Below the pieces are notes generated by a model that saw only the letters and a program-made list of their open reading frames with translations, searched no databases and was not told the origin of the DNA. Positions 45,786-57,245 of a stretch of DNA of 64,000 nucleotides are shown here, in pieces. Where the stretch lies: contig BGZK01000011.1 of assembly GCA_005406025.1 (NCBI GenBank), positions 310,001 to 374,000 of the forward strand, read 5' to 3'. The position numbers were made by a program, and so were the translations under genes. Numbering within the stretch: position 1 is the stretch's first letter; each line of letters opens with the position of its first letter. Origin of the DNA: Eumeta japonica. Its lineage: Eukaryota; Arthropoda; Insecta; Lepidoptera; Psychidae.

Positions 45786-48700
45786 GCTACATAAAATGAA
45801 AATTTACTGGTTTATTGCAAATATGTATAAAATAAAATTCTTTTATATAGACATGGCATAGACTGGCAGGACAACGTCTGCCGACTTCAGCTGTGTATGC
45901 GTGCGTGCGTGCGTGCATGTGTGTATTTAGTGAATCTATTTGAAATGCTATTTGAAGAATTTCGAGTTAGTTCGATTTGATAATGAAAGAGATGATATTA
46001 TTAGTATTATTATAATTGATTGGTATTATTATAATTAACTTTATGTTACTTTGTAAGCATTTAAATGGTTTTATTGTTACTTTATTCCATCTCAATTCGT
46101 TTTCGCCCATTGCAATTACAAACATTATTTTCAAAAAGTATTAGTAAAAGAATCGGAATTAAATTTAATTCCTACCTGTAAATAGGAATTGTTGTTAAAT
46201 ATTTGAATAAGAATCAAGTTATACAATCTTTAGCAATCATTAACATTTCCTTTTCTACTGAATTGATAAATGTGTTACGGGATATTATTGGATTATTACG
46301 TGAATCTTAGCGTTTTGTTTTTATTTTTGTATACTATTAGGCAATAGTGTGGTGACAGCCGAATGACTAATTTTTTTTTCGAATAAAAAGATAAAAGATT
46401 CGATTTCTGGACAGAGACAAATTTAATAATGTATCTTTACCTAAAATCGGATTACACTTCTCGATTCTTATCTCTTGACAGCATGTTCAATCATCGATCT
46501 AACGAATCAACGATATCAATAGTTAACAGCCGCAGACCGCACGGGGCCGCTAGGGAGCATTTAAGGTCTAAGCCCTCAAGTCTGAAAAGAAAATATTGCG
46601 GGAGGACCCTTGCAGTGGTATTATAGAAATTTGAGAAAGAAATTGTAAAATAAGACGAGTAAATTGTGAATATGCGGTCTAAATCACTAGACGGACTAGT
46701 TGCTACATTTAGCATACTTATTGTTTTTTTTTTATATAATAATTATACATTACTGATTGTGAACCGCCCTTACTGATATAGGTTAATTCAATTCCTTCGT
46801 CAGTTGGTCCTGCTCCCAGTCCCGTTTTCCATTTTAATTCCGATCTCGAAGCAAATATAGATCTTCTACTATGATATTGCTATTAGTAAGTTATTCACTA
46901 TATAGCATGACTCCCTTAAAACATTTTTTATTAGCAAAAAAGTTTATAGGAATTTGTGCTACAAATTTGACAAAACCAAATTATCAAATTAATTTTGTCA
47001 GACATTTAAAATTGTATTTTCCACGTAGAAAATTTTTTGTGCTCGATTTTCATCTAAAATTGACTTGATACTAATTGCCTTTGACGGACCGTTTATTTGG
47101 CCGAAGGAAAAAATTTACCGTATTTAATATAATTATATTATAATACGATACAATAATATCGTAATCGCAAACATTCGGCAGACGTCGCGCTCGTCGTCCT
47201 CGTATTCGGCGAATGTGGGCCAACATATGCGTGCTAGAAGTGCGGTTAAGTACAACCAGCGCCGTTTAACGCACGCCGACGACCGCGCGCGGCGGACAAA
47301 GAGGGCGCGCGTGCGCGACACGCGCTCTTCACGGGCCGCGGGCCGCAGAGGCTAATAGATTGCAGTAGTAATTTATTATCGGCGACGCGGTCGATGTGTG
47401 CATTATCACACCGAAAAAGCATCGTATTTCCGTATCCGATTTCGTTAGAAAACACAGGAAATCTTTCAAACGTGTAACAGATACGTAATTTCTCGTTTTG
47501 TTCGTTGGAGAGTATTTGTACTATTATCTGTGAAGCTTTTTTCCACTTTATATTATATTATTTATTATAACAGTCATTCGCTGAGACGAACGATAATATT
47601 ATTATAGAACCCGAAGCGTTGAGAGGATATTAAAAGAAGTGAATTTTAAAACATTGCGCGTCAAAAAATTGAAATTGTTGTGTCACATATTTAATACAAT
47701 AATATTGAAGTATATTTTTTTACAAACTTTTTATTTGCAACTAGCTTTCGCGTGAGGTTCCGTCCTCAAGAACATAAAATGAAATTCCTTCATATTTTAT
47801 ATGGAGCAATTTGTCTTTCATCCTTGTGTCCGAGCTCGATCCCGATACTGATTTCAATTCCAATCAATGACAGTTCCGATCTCGTAGTCAATTTAAAACT
47901 CAGGCCTGTTCTGTGTACCAAACGCTATGCTTTTCTCAATTTCAATCCCGTGTCTCGTTTTCCTTTCGGATTTCGGTCCAATTTTTATTCCATTGTCGGT
48001 TCCTTTTTCGATTTTAATTCCGATCATGCTCTCGGCCCCGATCACTCATTACGCAAATTATGGATCCCGTAGTCTTATCCGTAAGAATAGCATTTATTCT
48101 TATTTTATATTGCGTTCGTGACTGCGTTATTCACTAGCCTGTAAGTGTAAATAATACCTTGTAGTATTTGTCTATGTGAAATGTCAAAACTAAAAATTAT
48201 TATGTATCGTATCACACCAAATTATAAACGTGGACGTATGGATGTTAAGTTTTATGTTTGTTACGACTGAACGCGGAAACTGCTGAGTAGATTTTGATTC
48301 AAGTTCGCAAATATAAAAACTATAATATAACTTGCGTCACTCGCGAATAATCTAGCTTTGTAATAATAAAACATTTTTTAGCAACTGTTCGATAGTAGTA
48401 CCATATTTTATCGGAGGTAAAGCCTACAAAGAAACAAACAAAAAATTTCCGCTATCTAAATACAGTGTTAAAATTCAAAATATCACTATTTATATCAAAA
48501 ACGTGACTTTATTAAACAATACTAGCTCGTAATAGCTCGTGATAGTACTTAAAAGTTTTGCTCACTGTACTGACTTGTAAATAGCGATTGTCGCCGTTCA
48601 GGATATCTGCGGAGATTATTCCACAAATCTCGGCTCGCAGGCCAAACACAAATTATCTGCGGCCGACGCCGACGGCGACGCGGAGTGACTCGGCCCTTTG

Positions 48701-51700
48701 TCCCCTACTATTTTCGCGCCCGTTAATGCTCATTCCGGATTACAGGCCATTTAGCGCCCGCGGCCAACTAAACCGCTAAATAAATAAAGATTATATTAAA
48801 ATGCGGACGTTGAGAGCCGTGCGAAACTCTAAAATACGTTGAAATTTTTTTTTTGGTTTTGTATAATATTGTCGGACATTTTTTTATTGGTAATCTCTTA
48901 ACATTGGCTCGATAGAGATCCGGTGCGTCTTCGAGGATTAGAATTATCACTCTTATGATCTTTCGTGTCTGTAAACTAGAAAAACTGATGGTGGGCGAGA
49001 TTTGACTACTAGGATCGCCGTTATTTTTGTGTTAGTAAAAAATTAGGTATAAATTCCGACTTTGGGGTACATATTAAAATTTCTGGTAACACTCTAATAT
49101 ATAATTTACATGTAAAATTAAAAGAATCAAGTATATTAAATTTTTAAAATAATGTTCTTTATTAGCCTCTTAAATTTGTATAGTATTGTATAGTTTTTTC
49201 ATTGGAGTATAACGGAATTTCTTATTACATATTGATGAGAAACATTATGCCGCTAAATAATAATTTATTATTTCTTATTATGCCACTAATAAGGAAAACC
49301 ATAGTTTCTATTAAATCTCTTTCTGGCATAAATAAATACAAACCGAATAAATGTGATGATAATTGAAATTATTTTGCATTCTTTGAAATTCTTACATAAA
49401 AGTTTAATAGTTCATAAAAGTTTAATTCGTAGAAAATTATGATGATTTAAATTAATTACGTTTTATTGATTTACCTGAATAAATCACCTAAAACGAAAAT
49501 GCATATGATTCATTATACTATTTGATGTTATTTTGTAATCATTAAAAGTAATTATTTTCAATAAATACATTAGATTAAAATGGCAGAACATAAGCAGATG
49601 TATTATTTCTAGGCTTTTCAGATGAAGCAGTATGGCAAAATTGTTTTCCCCATAGGTAACGTAATATCAATTTTTACCAGAGTAACCAGAGTGTAAGACC
49701 TACATAAATAATAATTGAAAATCGTCACTTATATTTATTAAGTGTTAAAATCACTAAGCTGCCGTATAAAGCTACAAATTGGACAGTTGTTTCTCTAAGC
49801 GAGTGAACTTGCATTAGGGTTCTCAAATGCATCTACTCCCCACTTTTATGTAAATAATTGTTAAAATCGTACAAATTAAAAACCTAGGCTTCGTTGAGGG
49901 ACGTCTTTGACTCGCGAACCTTCAGGCACATTAATCTTAGATTCGCCTTATCATTTAATTAGATCCCACGACCGCTCCCCCTGCGTTATGTGCCCCCTTG
50001 CATCAATGCGGCTTCTATTTTATAACGTCATACACACGTCCCCTGGTTGTGCGAGCGCCGTTGGCTATCCTCGTGTGTCAAATTACTAGGGTTGTGAAAA
50101 TGGATATTGAAAGAAATCGAATCCAAAAGTCATTGATATAAAATAACTGCAATAAAAGCCACGAAATGAAAATTAAAAGGCATATTTAAAAAGCCGTTGC
50201 TGAGTACAAAATTGTTTTAAAAATTTGAAATACGTTCGTAGTTGTCATGAAATATGTTGCAATTGAAAATTTAAGGAATATAATTTTCATAATTCGGTTT
50301 TTTAAAAATCTTTATTTTCTAAAAAATAAATTAACTATAATCTTTTTTTATCGGACCAAAGATAATAGAGTCATCTTGGTTAGTAGTACAGTAACGAATT
50401 TTAAAATTTGAGGAGATTAAACATTTTAAGTGTAATGATTTTGTTACGTATTACTGAATTTGATGTTGCTAGCTTTAATGGTTCTTGAAATATGATTAAA
50501 TTAATTTATTAAATATTCAGGTTCATTTAAGTGAATATTATACGCCAAATAAAATCAAAAATTGTGCTCAAATACGACATTTTTCAATCGTAATGGTTGA
50601 ATTATTGAAAGCGGCTAAATTAATTTTTATCAAATGTATATAAAAGTCTATTCATAGGAAATATCCTTTAATGAAAGCTGGATTGTTTATTTCATAAGTT
50701 CCGATGTAAAGATCTAAAAGAAGCATACAAAAGTAGTCGAAAGATTCGAATCCATTCTCTTGCATAAATAGGTACGTATTTATATATATACTAATTCATC
50801 TTTTAAGGTAAAAAAAATTTTTTTTAGAAAAGTAACTTTTATAGGAAGTTTTATAACTTGCAGTCAAAAAAAATCATATACGTTAATTCTTTAGCGTTTG
50901 AAATTCTAAACATTCTTATCTGTAAACAATAATCTAAAAAAATTAAGAGTCAATTTTAACAGTAATCGAATAAAATTTTATCTCTAGGACCCAGGTATAT
51001 TCTTATCCATTACTATCCAATTCAAATAAATGTTTCCAATTATATAAGAAAATTGAATGAAAAAGAATGAAAAAAAAAATGTAGACAAAAGTAAATTTCA
51101 TTATCAGTTAGTACAAAATGATAAAAATATTTGAAAAGCTATTTTTGATATATTTCCATTTATGATATACACATATACATAGTGGTTGTTGCAACATTCT
51201 AATATTTATAATTGCATCATTCACAACGACGAAAACAATCATAATATTTTAAAGGAAAAACCTATATCGACCATGTCACCGTTGACAACCCTACGCAGAG
51301 ACAAGAGATGCGTTTATGTCTCGCGCTCCACCGGATACATAGCCCCGATTTCGATAGTAGCCCCGTTCTCTTTACACTATTAAATAACTAAAAGACCATT
51401 TTTTTCCCGACTCATTACACACCGTTAAATTCCCACGAATTTGAGGAGTTTTTTTTTTTTATTATCACTATATTAAATTCTAAATTAGTTTCGTGACGGC
51501 ATTGTAAGTAGAAATGTGTTCACGCTGTATAATTTCTGCACCCTGTGGGTTCCATTTTAAAATAGTTCTATTGTTGATTACTGGATGCGCATAATAAAAG
51601 GAGGGAATGCTTATTTAATGCTTTGTATTTTAATGTTGTCATCATTAATATGTATACTGTCAGATGTCAAAAAATTACCTTTGAATTGTTTTTTTTCCTA

Positions 51701-52719
51701 CGAATAAAAAATAAATGTAATCCTTATGCCGATGACTAGGCAGCTTTGTAAGTACTTCGTAAATTATTTGGAAGTACTTAAAAATTATTGTGAATATCAA
51801 AACTTCAATGTAATATAATTGAATGTAAGCAATTATTTTTATTGGTATGTACATATCTCCATTAAATGAGACATGAAACCACATTCTTAATAAATAATTG
51901 TTTGTAAACGTCTATGAGACGTAGTCTAAGTTTCTGGACGTGTATCTAAGAGAAAAAATATTTTATTTGCTGACAATGTTGAGAATATTGTAATAAAAAT
52001 ATTATTTATTGCTTGTTATGTTCCATCCATGCCAGTGATATCACCATGGAGTACTTCTTTTTAAATTTCATCTCACACAAAAATTTGAAGCATAGGTCTT
52101 CCCATCGCTCCTTGAGCGACTGTGAGCTTCTATTTTACACATTATTAGGTATCGTATTTTGACGTTCCGCTCGTATTGTTACAAGACATACCTTTGATTC
52201 TAACAGTTGTTTTTTGTCAAAGATTGTAAAATTGCGCAATTGTATTAGGAAAGTGCGGTAATTTACTTTTTGTCGATTCACCAAAAACTAGCAACGCGTA
52301 GGCACATTAGCTAACTGTCAAATGACAGTTCAGTTATAACAGAATTGTACAAGTAAACCGCTTAAAAATAAATCCGAAAATTGCCATTTAAATTCGCATT
52401 ATCTACACCGAATAGCATGCAGATGAATGTGACATCTGTTTACATTTTGGTTAATTTCCCATCCCACTCTATGTCATTTTACAAATTGACTAGGTGGCGT
52501 CATATAGTTTTTGTCACAATTTTTTGCTAAGGTAACGAGAGAAACGTCAAATATTGACATTTAGAATATTTTTTCCTAGAATTAAAGTTAAATAATTTTA
52601 AGTAAACTATAATTCCATCAATTATTATTAGAATGGAAGCATCTTCTTTTATTTGCATAGCTAAACGATTGTTGTCCGACGACGAGCATTGATTCCGAAA
52701 GTATTTAATCACTATCCTT
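45786..52719. other. Gene desert, AT-rich, with GC-rich islands and GATTCC-type clusters
   Basis: No gene is recognised. GC-rich islands are at 47180-47410 (GCACGCCGACGACCGCGCGC), 48590-48775 (GCGGCCGACGCCGACGGCGA; then TAATGCTCATTCCGGATTAC) and 49890-50060. A lepidopteran repeat head, ACTAGCTTTCGCGTGAGG, lies at about 47741. Clusters of ATTCCGAT/ATCCCGAT words are at 46790-46860 and 47820-48035. Neither the 106-codon frame over 47752-48072 nor other frames here have splice or composition support. Confidence 0.45.
45893..45925. repeat. (TGCG)n-type short tandem repeat
   Basis: Four or five GTGC/GTGT units inside GT-rich sequence. Confidence 0.7.
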
Positions 52720-52880
52720 TCATATACGCCAGCCGTCGGACGTCCGCTATTGGACATAGGCGGTTCTCGACATTTACACGATACACGATCCTGGGCCACC
52801 TACAACCGACTGTGAGCTGTAAGCCCGCGTGGTTTACCAGGTTCTGAACCCACCTAGTGCAGGGCTATTCTAGACTGCGA
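52715..52880 (+). repeat. Lepidopteran LINE tail (TGGACATAGG motif)
   Basis: Contains ACGTCCGCTATTGGACATAG and then, after about 70 bp, GGTTTACCAGGTTCTGAACC and CACCTAGTGCAGGGCTATTC. The same order (ACGTCCACTGCTGGACATAGG, then a 'ccaggtcgtcxxtccacct' stretch) is familiar from very abundant lepidopteran non-LTR retrotransposon sequence. The 90-codon minus-strand frame over this stretch is not a host gene. Confidence 0.65.
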
Positions 52881-53600
52881 CCACACATTAGTGGTCGCCA
52901 ACCGCGAATTTTTCTTCATCAGAGGTTTTAGATTATCTGATATCGCTTGATGCCTGTCGCCATTTCAATTTTTCGATTTTGTAGTCTATGTAAGTGTTCT
53001 TCAGTTAAATTTTCCTCATAGATTTTATTTCGTAGAGAAACCCTGAGTATATTAGTATTCCTTTTGCACGTTAAATGTCTCCGAGTTTGCTTACGATATA
53101 TAACGAATCATTTACGATATCCGTCAACTATCACTGGCATTCATTGTTGAAAGATTTACGTACTTAAGTATTGAGGTATGTTAGATTCAAAGACGCACAT
53201 CTTTCCTCAGGTTACTTTTCTATCCAAATTTGATCAACCTAATCGTTTATTTTAAGACGACGTACTCTAAAATACGATTGTAGAACTCGCAATCACTGCT
53301 TAGTCTAATTTATGTTCAGTTTAAACCCATTTTTTTTTTGAGAAATACGAGAGAGGTTATTTATGTTACTGAGGTTATTCAGCAATTTCATTATTATGAC
53401 TATATCGTCAGGAAATTGATGTCGATTGATGTATTAGCCATTGATCTTAATGCTATATGCTTTTATAATTTACAAATTACAAACATGACGAAGAGTTTTA
53501 CAGCTATGACATCTCCCTGACCTTCTTACAATTGGATCCGTTTCGGGTTTTTATTCTGTACGCGGACCTACATATTTTATGATAACTGTAAAATTTATTC

Positions 53601-53635
53601 TGTAATATTTATATTATTGTAATATAAATATTACA
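53601..53635. repeat. Perfect 16-bp AT inverted repeat
   Basis: TGTAATATTTATATTA, loop TTG, TAATATAAATATTACA. It sits at the edge of the RTE fragment. AT-only palindromes arise easily in such DNA. Confidence 0.85.
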
Positions 53636-54170
53636 TTACATCTCTGTACTTCAATGTATCGATAGTCAATTTGGCATCGTTGTAGAGACAGTGTCATTTT
53701 CCAACTCTTGATTGAATCGAAAAATTTTTGGTAGTCTACATACATTAAACAAAACGGATGATATCCTTTTCGGTTCTTTGTGTTAATTCGGTTCTTCGCT
53801 TCATTGAAGGGTATAGCATATTCATACCCTTGGATGGATCATCCAAAAAAGTTTACGTTGCTAAACGTATTTCAGAAACTGGCCTGTATAGATATCCGGA
53901 AGAAATAAAAATCCTACACGCGATACGGCTTTTGTTGTCTCATGAGTTAAGTCAAGAGTGAAACGAGTCAATAATTTTTCAGCGGCTCCTTTTCTGAATA
54001 TCGACAGACCATACCTTTAATAAATCAACAAGCGTTGTGTCTTCCAGTATGACAGAATTAAGTAACTTCTGGAGAACTAGGAGTACCGGTCTTCTATCCG
54101 CTTTCAGAAGCTCATCCGAAGTTCTGCCTTCATGTGGTGCCTTATTGTTTTTTATCAGTTTAAAAAGAAC
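53625..54170 (-). pseudogene. RTE-type LINE reverse transcriptase fragment
   Basis: On the minus strand, 54000-54165 reads KAPHEGRTSDELLKADRRPV followed by LVLQKLLNSVILEDTT, matching the RTE reverse transcriptase block (KAPGEDGITxELLK...LxxLFN..L..G..P). Further along, around 53640-53690, SLQRCQIDYRYIEVQRC matches the later fingers/palm block (SLxRCxIDxRYIExLRxLY). Between them the frame is lost to stops and indels. The plus-strand 67-codon frame over the same stretch (53758-53961) is a shadow. Confidence 0.65.
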
Positions 54171-54469
54171 TCTAATATTGCTCTTATGACTATGTAACTA
54201 TAAACATCCAGAAACATTATTTCTATTCAGAAAAAAATGTTTTCAATTTTATAAGCTTCTTAACTCAGTTAGAGATCAATTTTTTTTCTATTTGAATCGT
54301 GATACCGAGTTTCGAAAATGTGAAAATCAAAACGGTAGGTAGTCACAACATCACCAGTTTATAATATACATACACTATAAACACTATTTCGTGAAATAGT
54401 ACATTCCATCGAATAGCTTCGTATCCCTTTAGACAGGCGTTCACAGTGTTCTATTGGTATGACAGATCG

Positions 54470-54765
54470 CGTACTATCGGCTGCCGTCTTTGCACAGTGA
54501 CAGCAATGGACAGTGGTCATTGTCGGTGACCGCCGCCAAAGAAAAGTTTGTTATGGCGCGATAGTCGACACGGCCGATGAATATTCTACTCGTTACACAA
54601 GTCATTACGAGTTTCTTCACGACGGACCGTCTGTGGTTAAACATCTGTAGAAAAATGTTAATGATCTGCCTTGTTGTAAAGTTTATCCTTTTGGCGCCCT
54701 CGCAATTTAGCACGCAAAAATGAAGAACGAGGACTTTACAGGAAAAACTGTAGTGGTGAGACATT
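54470..54765. other. GC-richer island
   Basis: Moderate GC with words such as GTGACCGCCGCCAAAGAAAA, ATGGCGCGATAGTCGACACG and TTTTGGCGCCCTCGC. A 96-codon minus-strand frame crosses it, but its sequence shows no domain and no splice context. Candidate regulatory DNA. Confidence 0.35.
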
Positions 54766-54789
54766 ATTAATATACCATATATTTATAAA

Positions 54790-55380
54790 AAAAAAACCAA
54801 ACATTATTATGTACCTGTTGCAACCACAGCCATCAATATTTATTATATTTTCATTTTGATACCTAATAATATATTTTAGAATTTTATGAATAGGTATGGA
54901 ATATAAGTAAAAAACAAATGGAGCAATTGGATAAAGTTAATAAAAGCATGCACGTAAAAATCAATTATATGAAATTTGTTTATTCATACTAAATTTCGTT
55001 AAAACGTGTTGCATTTTTGTACATGTATTCTGTATATAAAGATATACATATCAACATTCATTTTAATTAGAAATAGATTAAGAATATGATTTTATATATT
55101 AATGTAATATTATTTTAATTCGATAGCATGATTTATTAATACTATGCCAAAGACCTACTATTTGTGGGTACATAAACGCTTTAAATGTAATTAATAATTG
55201 ACAACTTAAGTAAGAAAATGGGCAAAATTATGTGATGAAAAAAAAAACGATTATAAAAAGAAAACATAAAGAAAGAAATCAAAAATAGGAAAATGAATAA
55301 TTGTCGTTTAGCTAATAGTTGATAGATGAATAAATTAACGAAACAGAGAAGTGAAATCGTAAATCGAAATGTATATTCAT
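54790..55380. other. Intergenic, AT-rich, nothing recognised
   Basis: AT-rich sequence with A runs. I see no gene, RNA or repeat that I would name. Confidence 0.45.
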
Positions 55381-55955
55381 ACTAGCTTCCGCCCGCGGTT
55401 TGGCCTGCGTCGACAAAACGAAATCCTTCATCTTATGTATCGACCGATTACGATATATAATCATACAGACAAGCAGACGATAGAGAGACATAGAAACAGA
55501 CAGTAGGTTATTATTTGCGCGATTACATCTGACTGTAAACCAGTTTTCATCAAGATCAGTGAAATATTTTTAAGTAATAAAAAAATAAACAAATAAAGAG
55601 ATAGTAGCCATTCATTTACAAGATCACATGTTCTTACTGTACACGAATTTTCATTAAGATCGGTGTAATCGTATTTTAAGTTATAAAAGAACATACAGAC
55701 AAGCAAACAAATATACAGTAGCCTATCATTTATGCAATTGTATATTCCTATTGTATACCAATTTTCATCACCATCGATTGCGCCTTTCTCAAGTCATATA
55801 AACACATACAGATAGACAAATAGATAGACAAACAGATAGACAGATAGTAGGTCATCTTGTGGGCAATCACGAGTTCTTAGTGTATATCAATTTTTATTAC
55901 GATCGGTAGAGCTATTCTTGAGTTATAAAAGGACATACAGACAGACATAAATTTT
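55381..55955 (+). repeat. Iterated lepidopteran retroelement tails (4-5 units)
   Basis: Begins with ACTAGCTTCCGCCCGCGGTT, the head of a widespread lepidopteran repeat. Then follow repeated modules of about 105-130 bp, each with a TTTTCATCAAGATCAGTG-like phrase (near 55545, 55650, 55760 and 55885), a 'aagttataaaa' phrase and a 'acatacagacagac' run. This looks like tandem iteration of one tail. Confidence 0.7.
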
Positions 55956-56149
55956 AAATTAGTGGAATTGGGAGTCAGTGAGTCATAAAACGATTATTCA
56001 TTACAAAATTTTACAACAAAAAAATGAGCGTACAAATAGGCACTACAAATTCATATAGTAGTAGCTATGGATTGTAAATGTAATTATTATTACTTCAAAA
56101 TGATATATATTTAGATAAAACAAGCCGTTTCGTAGTTATTCCAAAAAAA

Positions 56150-56655
56150 CTGTTTTTTTCGATTTCTTTCGACAACGATTTCTCACAAACAAATCAATAG
56201 ATTTTGACTCGGTTTGTGGCAATCGACGTGTTTTTAATAGGTTAAGAGCTGATTAGATTTTGAAATTGATCGGCGAAGCCATTTTAAAGTTATTTTGAAA
56301 AAACCACTTTTAAAAACATTTTTTTTCTTAGTTTTTTGAAAATTTCTCAAAATCTACCGGTTCAAATCGACCCAAACTTTCAGGAAATCTTAGTTTGGCG
56401 AAACTCTTTGGATCGACGTTTAGTGGGCTCGATTTGGTCAAGCCGTTTAAAAGTTATAAGAGGTTTATATACATACACTCATACACACACGCATACACAT
56501 CCATACAGTCATACAGACATCATCTCAGGGATGATCAGGGAAGCTTCCTAGACCCTCAGAACGTCGAGATCTGATGAGAACTCGATTTTTGCAAAATGGG
56601 GTGAAACCAATAACGTCCCGAAAATTTTATAAAATTTTCAATTTTTTTAGCGGGA
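56150..56655 (+). repeat. Insect dispersed repeat ending in AGCGGGAAGTT
   Basis: Shows TTTGTGGCAATCGACGTGTT, GATTAGATTTTGAAATTGAT, an imperfect ATACA-rich run at 56465-56520, CAGGGATGATCAGGGAAGCT, ACGTCGAGATCTGATGAGAA and finally TTTTTTAGCGGGAAGTTAAA. I recognise this as a widespread insect dispersed repeat of unclear class. The 71- and 92-codon frames over or beside it are not genes. The terminus resembles that at 22335. Confidence 0.6.
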
Positions 56656-56969
56656 AGTTAAAAATAATAAAAAAACATACAAATGAATTACAAAACGCTG
56701 ATTTTTTCAAAATTGTCTCTTTAATGGCTATGATAGAAACAATGTAATCATATAGTTCCTGCTTCGTATACCTAAACACCATTCTGTGAAAACTGCGTTT
56801 GCGTAAAACATTTATAGATTCCAGTTTAGAACAAAGAAACATAAGCACTCCAGTAAAAAATCGAAAAGTCTCAAAAATGTGGATAATATTTAAATAGAAT
56901 TTCAAAATGTAAACATAACATTACTTACAATGACTTCCTAGCGTGGTCCGATTGGACGAAAAGCAATAT

Positions 56970-57245
56970 CACCCGACCAAAATGAAATGAGATTCGAAAC
57001 AAATGGAGGGCGAGTAATAGACGACACAACCGAACTTAATACGCGGGCTAAAAGGCCAAGCTATGATATTTGTCAGCGGCGGGCGCACAATCTTAAAATC
57101 AATTTTCATTTATTCGCGGCTTATCCCGGCCGTGCGTGCTCTACAATGTTCCGGTGCGAATACGGAGGCTCAAAACACAGAGCAGTAAGTGAAACAGATG
57201 CAATACGCGATGTGGACATGTTTAAAATTCCCTATGGACAATGCC
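56970..57245. other. GC-richer island
   Basis: Contains GTCAGCGGCGGGCGCACAAT and TTATCCCGGCCGTGCGTGCT. A 90-codon plus-strand frame spans it, but its product has no recognisable domain. I treat this as candidate conserved noncoding DNA, with a low chance of a coding exon. Confidence 0.35.

Noticed and set aside
47752..48121. 106- and 64-codon plus-strand frames
   Set aside because: Low-complexity GATTCC-type repeat translated; Ser/Pro/Ile/Phe periodicity.
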